Origin: Streptomyces bacillaris
GTDB taxonomy: Bacteria > Actinomycetota > Actinomycetes > Streptomycetales > Streptomycetaceae
Assembly: GCF_003268675.1 (NCBI RefSeq)
Contig: NZ_CP029378.1
Location: 6,572,001 to 6,636,000, forward strand
Length of the DNA stretch: 64,000 nt
Reading direction: 5' to 3'
The notes below the pieces were generated by a model that did no database searches, was not told the origin of the DNA, and saw nothing but the letters and a program-made list of their open reading frames with translations. This document shows positions 59,632 to 64,000 of the stretch, in pieces. Both the position numbers and the translations under genes were made by a program. The first letter of the stretch is position 1. Every line of letters starts with the position of its first letter.

Positions 59632-59653
59632 GCGGGCCGGGAGCGGAGACGAG

Positions 59654-60226
59654 ATGCACCCGACGTACCTGATGCCGGTCGCGCCGTCCGTGCCGGGCGC
59701 CCGTACGGAGGCGGCCGACGGCGGCGGTACGGTCACCGGCCGGAGCGGGCAGCCCATGGGCGCCGCATCGGCCGCCGCTCGCAACGGGGGGCCCGGCGGA
59801 ACTGCCCGTACCGGCAATCCCGGTGGCACTGGTCGTAGCGGCGCTCCCGTTGGAACTGTCTCGGCCGCCGCCATCCGCACCGGCACGCCCGGAGGCACCG
59901 GCCGTACCGGCACTCCCGATGGCGCTGGTCGTAGAGGCACGCCCGATGCCACCGCCCCGGCCGCCGCCACCGTCCGTACCGGGCCCGTTCCGGTGCCCGT
60001 GCCCGCCGCCGTACGGTTCCGGGCCGCGTGCCCCGACTGCCGGGGACGCTTCGAACTGGCCGCGGAAGCGCTGCGGCTGGCCATCGGCGCCAGCCGCCGT
60101 ACCACCTTCTACACCTTCACCTGCCCCCAGTGCGCGGCCCCGGTCCGCAAACCCGCGGGGGAGCGCATCATCGAACTGCTCACCGGCGGCGGCGTACGCA
60201 CCCTCCGCCTGCACGCCACGCCCTAG
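59654..60226 (+). CDS. hypothetical zinc-ribbon protein with repetitive Gly/Thr linker
   Basis: 190 residues from ATG 59654, with GGAGACGAG upstream. The first 30 residues (MHPTYLMPVAPSVPGARTE) are followed by an imperfect tandem repeat of T-G-x-P-G-G-T-G-R units to about residue 110. The C-terminal 75 residues hold two CxxC pairs, CPDCRGRF and CPQCAAP, expected to bind one zinc ion, and end EGERIIELLTGGGV-like. I do not recognise the family. It starts 22 bp after pafC and may share its transcript. The repeat region has more A/T-containing codons (ACT, GGT, CGT) than its neighbours. Confidence 0.7.
   Translation: MHPTYLMPVAPSVPGARTEAADGGGTVTGRSGQPMGAASAAARNGGPGGTARTGNPGGTGRSGAPVGTVSAAAIRTGTPGGTGRTGTPDGAGRRGTPDATAPAAATVRTGPVPVPVPAAVRFRAACPDCRGRFELAAEALRLAIGASRRTTFYTFTCPQCAAPVRKPAGERIIELLTGGGVRTLRLHATP
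59745..59950 (+). repeat. imperfect tandem repeat in the zinc-ribbon gene linker
   Basis: Related segments repeat about every 30-60 bases: CCCGGTGGCACTGGTCGTAG, CCCGATGGCGCTGGTCGTAG and variants, encoding (T/S)-G-x-P-x-G-x-G-R units. Copies diverge by a few bases and keep frame. The array lies wholly inside the coding region. Confidence 0.6.
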
Positions 60227-60264
60227 CGCCCCCCGCACCGCCCGTAGGAAGAGGCACTCCCCCC

Positions 60265-60462
60265 ATGTTCTGGCCCATGCTCGCCATCGCCCTGGGATTC
60301 CTGGGCGTCGCCGTCCTCGGCGTCCTCGGCATCAAGGTCTTCGTCGAGGCGCAGCGGCTCGGCCGCCAGGTCACCGCCACCACCGAGCGGATCAGCCAGG
60401 CGTCGGAAGACCTCGAACGTGCGGCCACCCGCCTCGCGGCCACCGGCGACAGCCTGCGGTGA
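60265..60462 (+). CDS. small membrane protein with coiled-coil tail
   Basis: 65 residues from ATG 60265, with GGAAGAGG upstream. One transmembrane helix (about 3-24, WPMLAIALGFLGVAVLGVLGI) is followed by a soluble helix KVFVEAQRLGRQVTATTERISQASEDLERAATRLAATGDSL with heptad-like spacing. The layout recalls short DUF948-like proteins. The function is unknown. It lies between the zinc-ribbon gene and tatA. Confidence 0.7.
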   Translation: MFWPMLAIALGFLGVAVLGVLGIKVFVEAQRLGRQVTATTERISQASEDLERAATRLAATGDSLR

Positions 60463-60573
60463 CGGCCGGGCGCGACAGGCCCGCGCCCTGATGCCCGACA
60501 GCCCCGAGGGGTACGCTGCATGAGGCGGCCCAGGCAGTGAAGTACGGGCCGCAAGCCGCAGTACGCACGGGCA

Positions 60574-60604
60574 TTGCCTCGCGTTTACCCCTGCGGGTTA
60601 CGAT
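60574..60604 (+). promoter_or_regulatory. candidate tat promoter
   Basis: TTGCCT at 60574-60579 and TACGAT at 60599-60604 are separated by 19 bases, 88 bases before the tatA start. The rest of the 230-bp interval shows no gene. Confidence 0.35.
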
Positions 60605-60692
60605 CGCTGTCAAGCGCAATGATCGGACGTATGCCCGGTCGAACGGGTAGCGAGCCCACCCTCCAGCCGCCTCAGTGAGAAGGAAGTCGCAC

Positions 60693-60989
60693 ATGATCGG
60701 CAATCTGAAGCCCCTCGAGATCGTTCTGATCATCGCTGTCATCCTGCTGCTCTTCGGTGCCAAGAAGCTTCCCGACATGGCGCGTTCGCTCGGCAAGTCG
60801 GCCCGCATCCTCAAGAGCGAGGCCAAGGCCATGAAGAAGGACGACGCGGCGACCGCCACGCCCACGACGGAGACCGTCGCGGACCCGGCCCCTCCGCAGT
60901 CCACCACCGCCCGCACCATCCAGGCCGCCCCGGGAGACGTCACCAGCTCCCGCCCGGTCAACGAGCCCAAGCCCACCACCCAGAGCTGA
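60693..60989 (+). CDS. tatA: Sec-independent protein translocase subunit TatA
   Basis: 98 residues from ATG 60693, with AGAAGGAAG upstream. One N-terminal transmembrane helix (about 8-24, LEIVLIIAVILLLFG), the hinge FGAKKLPD, then an amphipathic helix (about 28-48) and a disordered Thr/Pro/Ala tail. It oligomerises to form the protein-conducting part of the Tat system for folded proteins. It is 49 bp upstream of tatC. Confidence 0.95.
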   Translation: MIGNLKPLEIVLIIAVILLLFGAKKLPDMARSLGKSARILKSEAKAMKKDDAATATPTTETVADPAPPQSTTARTIQAAPGDVTSSRPVNEPKPTTQS

Positions 60990-61038
60990 CCGCCGACACG
61001 CTCCGCCGACAGCCGCCGCACGAGACGAGGGAAGTGGG

Positions 61039-62004
61039 TTGCTCAAGTCTGCCCGCAAGCAGGAGAAGGACGCAGAGGGGCGGATGCCCCTCCTCGATCA
61101 CCTGCGTGAGCTGCGTAACCGGCTGCTGAAGTCTGTGCTGGCGATCGTGATCGCCGTCATCGGAGCCGCCTTCTTCCACAAGGAGATCTTCGAGTTCCTG
61201 ATGAAGCCGATCCTCGACTCGGTCGGCTGCAAGAACGGCATCGACACGATGGTCAACGGCCGCCCCTGCGCGGAGATGACCACCAACGGCCTGCTCTCCC
61301 CCTTCACCATCGCGCTGAAGGTGGCGCTGATGGCGGGCGTCCTCCTCGCCACGCCCGTCTGGCTCTACCAGCTCTGGGCCTTCGTCGCCCCCGGCCTCCA
61401 CCAGAAGGAGAAGCGGTACTCCCTGGCCTTCGTGGCCGCGGGCGTCCCGCTCTTCACCGCCGGGGCCTACCTCGCGTACGCGATCCTGCCGCAGACGGCC
61501 GAGATCATGCTCGGCTTCACGCCGGAGCACGTCACCAACCTGCTGCCGCTCGACGACTTCCTCGACCTGATCACCCGCATGGTGATCGTCTTCGGTCTCG
61601 CCTTCGAGCTGCCGCTGCTCCTCGTCGCCCTCAACATGACCGGCGTCCTCTCCGGCTCCCGCATGCTCAAGTGGTGGCGCGGCATGATCGTCGGCCTCAC
61701 CGCCTTCGCGGCCATCGCCACCCCGGGCGGCGAGCCCCTCTCCATGCTGCTGCTGGCCGGACCGCTCGCGCTCCTCTACTTCATCGCCGTCGGCTTCTCC
61801 CTGCTCAACGACAAGCGCCGCAACCGGAAGAACCCCGACGCCGAGCTGAGCGACGACGAGGCCTCGCACCTCGACCTGACCCCCGAACCGGTCGGCCGGA
61901 TCGAGCCGGTGACCGACCCGCGCAGGGCGCTGCCGGGGCAGGCCTCCGGTGAGGCGGACGGGCCGGGATCGCACCGGCTCAACGGTTACGACGACATCAC
62001 CTGA
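61039..62004 (+). CDS. tatC: Sec-independent protein translocase subunit TatC
   Basis: 321 residues from TTG 61039, with GAGGGAAG upstream; ATG 61084 (MPLLDHLRELRNRL) is an alternative, but the upstream TTG preserves the LKSARKQEKD leader seen in Streptomyces TatC. Six transmembrane helices. The family motif HLRELRNRL lies at the N-terminus, FVAPGLHQKEKR in the first cytosolic loop. It is the receptor for twin-arginine signal peptides. The C-terminal 60 residues are a charged tail typical of actinobacterial TatC. Confidence 0.94.
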   Translation: MLKSARKQEKDAEGRMPLLDHLRELRNRLLKSVLAIVIAVIGAAFFHKEIFEFLMKPILDSVGCKNGIDTMVNGRPCAEMTTNGLLSPFTIALKVALMAGVLLATPVWLYQLWAFVAPGLHQKEKRYSLAFVAAGVPLFTAGAYLAYAILPQTAEIMLGFTPEHVTNLLPLDDFLDLITRMVIVFGLAFELPLLLVALNMTGVLSGSRMLKWWRGMIVGLTAFAAIATPGGEPLSMLLLAGPLALLYFIAVGFSLLNDKRRNRKNPDAELSDDEASHLDLTPEPVGRIEPVTDPRRALPGQASGEADGPGSHRLNGYDDIT

Positions 62005-62023
62005 CCTTGTAGGGTCCGGAAGG

Positions 62024-62914
62024 GTGACCAGCGAGATCACCCTCTTCGTCAATCCCACCGCGGGACGCGGCCGGGGCGCGCACGCCGCGCAGCCGGCCGC
62101 TTCCGCGTTGCGGGACGCCGGATTCTCCGTCCGTACGGTCCTCGGGGAGGACGCCGGGGACGCGCTGCGCCGGGCCCGGGAGGCCGTGGCGGCGGGGACC
62201 GGGGCGCTGATAGCCGTGGACGGGGACGGGCTGGCGTCCCTCGCCCTCCAGGCCGTCGCGGGGACCGGCACACCGCTCGGGGTCGTCGCCGTCGGCACCG
62301 GCAACGACTTCGCCCGGGCGCTGGGCCTGCCGATCCGCGATCCGGCCGCGGCGGGAGCGCTGGCGGCCCGGGCGCTCAAGGCGGGCGGCCACCGGGACAT
62401 CGACCTGGGGCGGGTCGGGGAGCGCTGGTTCGGCTCCGTGCTCGCCTCCGGCTTCGACTCCCGGGTCAACGACCGGGGCAACCGGATGCGCCGGGTCGGC
62501 GGCCGGTTCACGTACGACCTGGCCATCCTGGCGGAACTCGCCGCCTTCGCCCCGATCCCGTACCGCATCCGGCTCGACGGGGGAGAGGTCCGCGAGATCG
62601 AGGCCACGCTCATCGCGGTCGGCAACGGCACCACGTACGGCGGGGGCATGCGCATCTGCGCCGGGGCCGAGATGGACGACGGCCTCTTCGACGTGACCGT
62701 GGTGGGGGAGTGCTCCCGCACCACCCTCCTCAAGGTGTTCCCGAGGGTCTACAAGGGCACGCATCTGAGCCACCCGGCCGTCACCACGCACCGGGTCTCC
62801 TCGATCGAGCTGGCGGCGGCCGGTGTCACGGCTTACGCGGACGGTGAACCGCTGGGCGCGCTGCCGCTCACCGCGACCTGTGTACCGGGGGCCGTGCGGG
62901 TGCTCACCGGGTGA
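62024..62914 (+). CDS. diacylglycerol kinase-like protein with altered GGDG signature
   Basis: 296 residues from GTG 62024. Diacylglycerol/sphingosine/NAD-kinase-like fold: FVNPTAGRGRG at 9-19, VAVGTGNDFARALG at 88-101, and a C-terminal domain with ATLIAVGNGTTYGGGMRI and DGLFDVTVV. The catalytic signature GGDGT appears as DGDGL at 66-70 (AVDGDGLAS), so the first Gly and the Thr are changed. Either activity is retained with an unusual loop or the protein has another role. TAGGGT at 62010-62015 precedes the GTG by 8 bases. The position between tatC and helY is conserved in actinobacteria. Confidence 0.88.
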   Translation: MTSEITLFVNPTAGRGRGAHAAQPAASALRDAGFSVRTVLGEDAGDALRRAREAVAAGTGALIAVDGDGLASLALQAVAGTGTPLGVVAVGTGNDFARALGLPIRDPAAAGALAARALKAGGHRDIDLGRVGERWFGSVLASGFDSRVNDRGNRMRRVGGRFTYDLAILAELAAFAPIPYRIRLDGGEVREIEATLIAVGNGTTYGGGMRICAGAEMDDGLFDVTVVGECSRTTLLKVFPRVYKGTHLSHPAVTTHRVSSIELAAAGVTAYADGEPLGALPLTATCVPGAVRVLTG

Positions 62915-62977
62915 GAAGTCCGGCGGATTCAAAGATCGGGCTGAGTGTCGGAGGCGGCGGGTAGGCTCGTAGCCAAG

Positions 62978-64000
62978 ATGACAGAGGACCTCTCACCAGC
63001 TGAGCGATACCAGGCATCCCGCGTCCGTGCGGCCGAGATGGCGACGGCCCTCGGGCCCTTCCGGGAGATGTACGAATTCGGACTGGACCCGTTCCAGATC
63101 GAGGCCTGCCAGGCCCTGGAGGCGGGCAAGGGGGTGCTGGTCGCGGCCCCCACCGGGTCGGGCAAGACGATCGTCGGCGAGTTCGCCGTGCACCTGGCCC
63201 TGGAGCAGGGCCGCAAGTGCTTCTACACCACACCGATCAAGGCACTCTCCAACCAGAAGTTCGCGGATCTGGTGAAGAGGTACGGCGCCGACAAGGTCGG
63301 CCTGCTGACCGGTGACAACAGCGTCAACTCCGAGGCGCCGGTGGTCGTGATGACCACCGAGGTCCTGCGGAACATGCTGTACGCGGGCTCGCAGTCGCTC
63401 TCCGGCCTCGGTTACGTCGTCATGGACGAGGTCCACTACCTCTCCGACCGCTTCCGGGGCGCGGTGTGGGAGGAAGTGATCATCCACCTCCCCGAGTCGG
63501 TGACGCTGGTCTCCCTGTCGGCCACGGTCTCCAACGCCGAGGAGTTCGGTGACTGGCTGGACACCGTGCGCGGCGACACCGAGGTGATCGTCTCCGAGCA
63601 CCGGCCGGTGCCGCTCTGGCAGCACGTGATGGCCGGACGTAAGATGTACGACCTCTTCGAGGAGACCACCGACCACGGCGGGCGCGGCGTCGGCCGCCGT
63701 GAGGTCAACCCCGACCTGGTGCGGCTCGCCCGCATGGAGAACCAGCAGGGGTACAACCCGCGCGACCGCCGCCGGGGCAAGATGGTCCGCGAGGCCGACC
63801 GCGAGCGCGAGCGGCGCCAGCGCAGCCGGATCTGGACGCCCGGGCGGCCCGAGGTCATCGAGCGGCTGGACAACGAGGGGCTGCTCCCCGCGATCACGTT
63901 CATCTTCAGCCGGGCCGGCTGCGAGGCCGCCGTACAGCAGTGCATGTACGCCGGGCTCCGGCTCAACGACGAGGACAAGCGCCGGCTGGTGCGCGAGATC
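62978..64000 (+). CDS. DEAD/DEAH-box helicase, HelY/Mtr4-like, 5' part
   Basis: The first 341 residues of a larger protein that runs off the window. Motif I APTGSGKT at 57-64, motif Ia TTPIKALSNQKF, motif II DEVH in VMDEVHYLSD and motif III SLSATVSNAEEF are present, followed by the start of the second RecA domain (ITFIFSRAGCEAAVQQC). This is the superfamily 2 Ski2/Mtr4-like group, called HelY in mycobacteria, where it also lies next to tatC. It is a probable RNA helicase. The start ATG 62978 was chosen because MTEDLSPAERYQ is the typical Streptomyces beginning. Confidence 0.92.
   Translation, partial: MTEDLSPAERYQASRVRAAEMATALGPFREMYEFGLDPFQIEACQALEAGKGVLVAAPTGSGKTIVGEFAVHLALEQGRKCFYTTPIKALSNQKFADLVKRYGADKVGLLTGDNSVNSEAPVVVMTTEVLRNMLYAGSQSLSGLGYVVMDEVHYLSDRFRGAVWEEVIIHLPESVTLVSLSATVSNAEEFGDWLDTVRGDTEVIVSEHRPVPLWQHVMAGRKMYDLFEETTDHGGRGVGRREVNPDLVRLARMENQQGYNPRDRRRGKMVREADRERERRQRSRIWTPGRPEVIERLDNEGLLPAITFIFSRAGCEAAVQQCMYAGLRLNDEDKRRLVREI

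Noticed and set aside
1..64000. Mobile elements, prophage or CRISPR
   Set aside because: I saw no transposase, integrase, terminal inverted repeats, spacer-repeat arrays or cas genes. Gene content and order are those of the core chromosome.

Overview
The window is a chromosomal segment of a Streptomyces species. The evidence is very high GC with strong third-position GC bias, paired chaplin genes, mycothiol genes, a Pup-proteasome locus, a gyl-type glycerol regulon and the TIGR03843 (SCO1664) family. Gene order and content look like the Streptomyces core chromosome (from memory, roughly the S. coelicolor SCO1630-SCO1680 interval read in one direction). I see no insertion sequence, prophage, integrase, rRNA or CRISPR array. 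One tRNA gene (Leu, GAG anticodon) is present.

Layout. 1-6.9 kb: the 3' end of a quinone-reductase-type dehydrogenase, two DUF202 membrane proteins, a NUDIX hydrolase, an FAD dehydrogenase, an ASCH protein, a TPR-like hypothetical and an APC permease. 6.9-9.7 kb: a gluconate module (permease, gluconokinase, divergent GntR/FadR regulator). 9.7-14.1 kb: mycothiol-dependent formaldehyde dehydrogenase overlapping a metallo-beta-lactamase-fold hydrolase, an RluA-type pseudouridine synthase, tRNA-Leu and an M20 peptidase. 14.2-15.4 kb: a short chaplin followed by a long sortase-anchored chaplin. 15.5-23 kb: small unknowns, a degenerate RecD-like protein, aldo/keto reductase, LLM oxidoreductase, ferritin-like protein and CorA. 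23.1-28 kb: the actinobacterial histidine-phosphatase / DUF3090 / SCO1664-family / mshC cassette, with a frameshift in DUF3090, then a PAC2 protein. 28-34.5 kb: LLM oxidoreductase and the glycerol operon (glpF-glpK-glpD) with its IclR regulator gylR. 34.7-41 kb: metH, a HAD phosphatase and an orphan oligopeptide-binding lipoprotein. 41-46 kb: an orphan response regulator, RecB-like nuclease, site-2 protease, TrmI and an unknown exported protein.

46-64 kb is the pupylation/proteasome region: ferredoxin (divergent), arc (Mpa), dop, pup, prcB, prcA, a LacI/MFS pair, pafA, two FKBP isomerases, pafB, pafC, a zinc-ribbon protein, a small membrane protein, tatA, tatC, a diacylglycerol-kinase-like protein and the start of a HelY-type helicase. 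Dop deamidates Pup-Gln to Pup-Glu, PafA ligates it to lysines, Arc unfolds pupylated targets into the PrcBA core, and PafBC is a WYL-domain transcriptional activator of DNA-damage genes.

The most interesting points are: the clean one-base frameshift in DUF3090; the RecD-like protein whose Walker motifs have eroded; a perfect 14-bp palindrome just downstream of a -10 element before an LLM oxidoreductase; a set of apparently leaderless genes; a shared GGTAGGGTC promoter motif before arc, pup and prcB, with a hairpin separating pup from prcB; a DAG-kinase-like protein lacking the GGDGT signature; and a tandem-repeat linker in an unknown zinc-ribbon protein beside pafC. I did not find a wholly new multi-gene system that I could defend.
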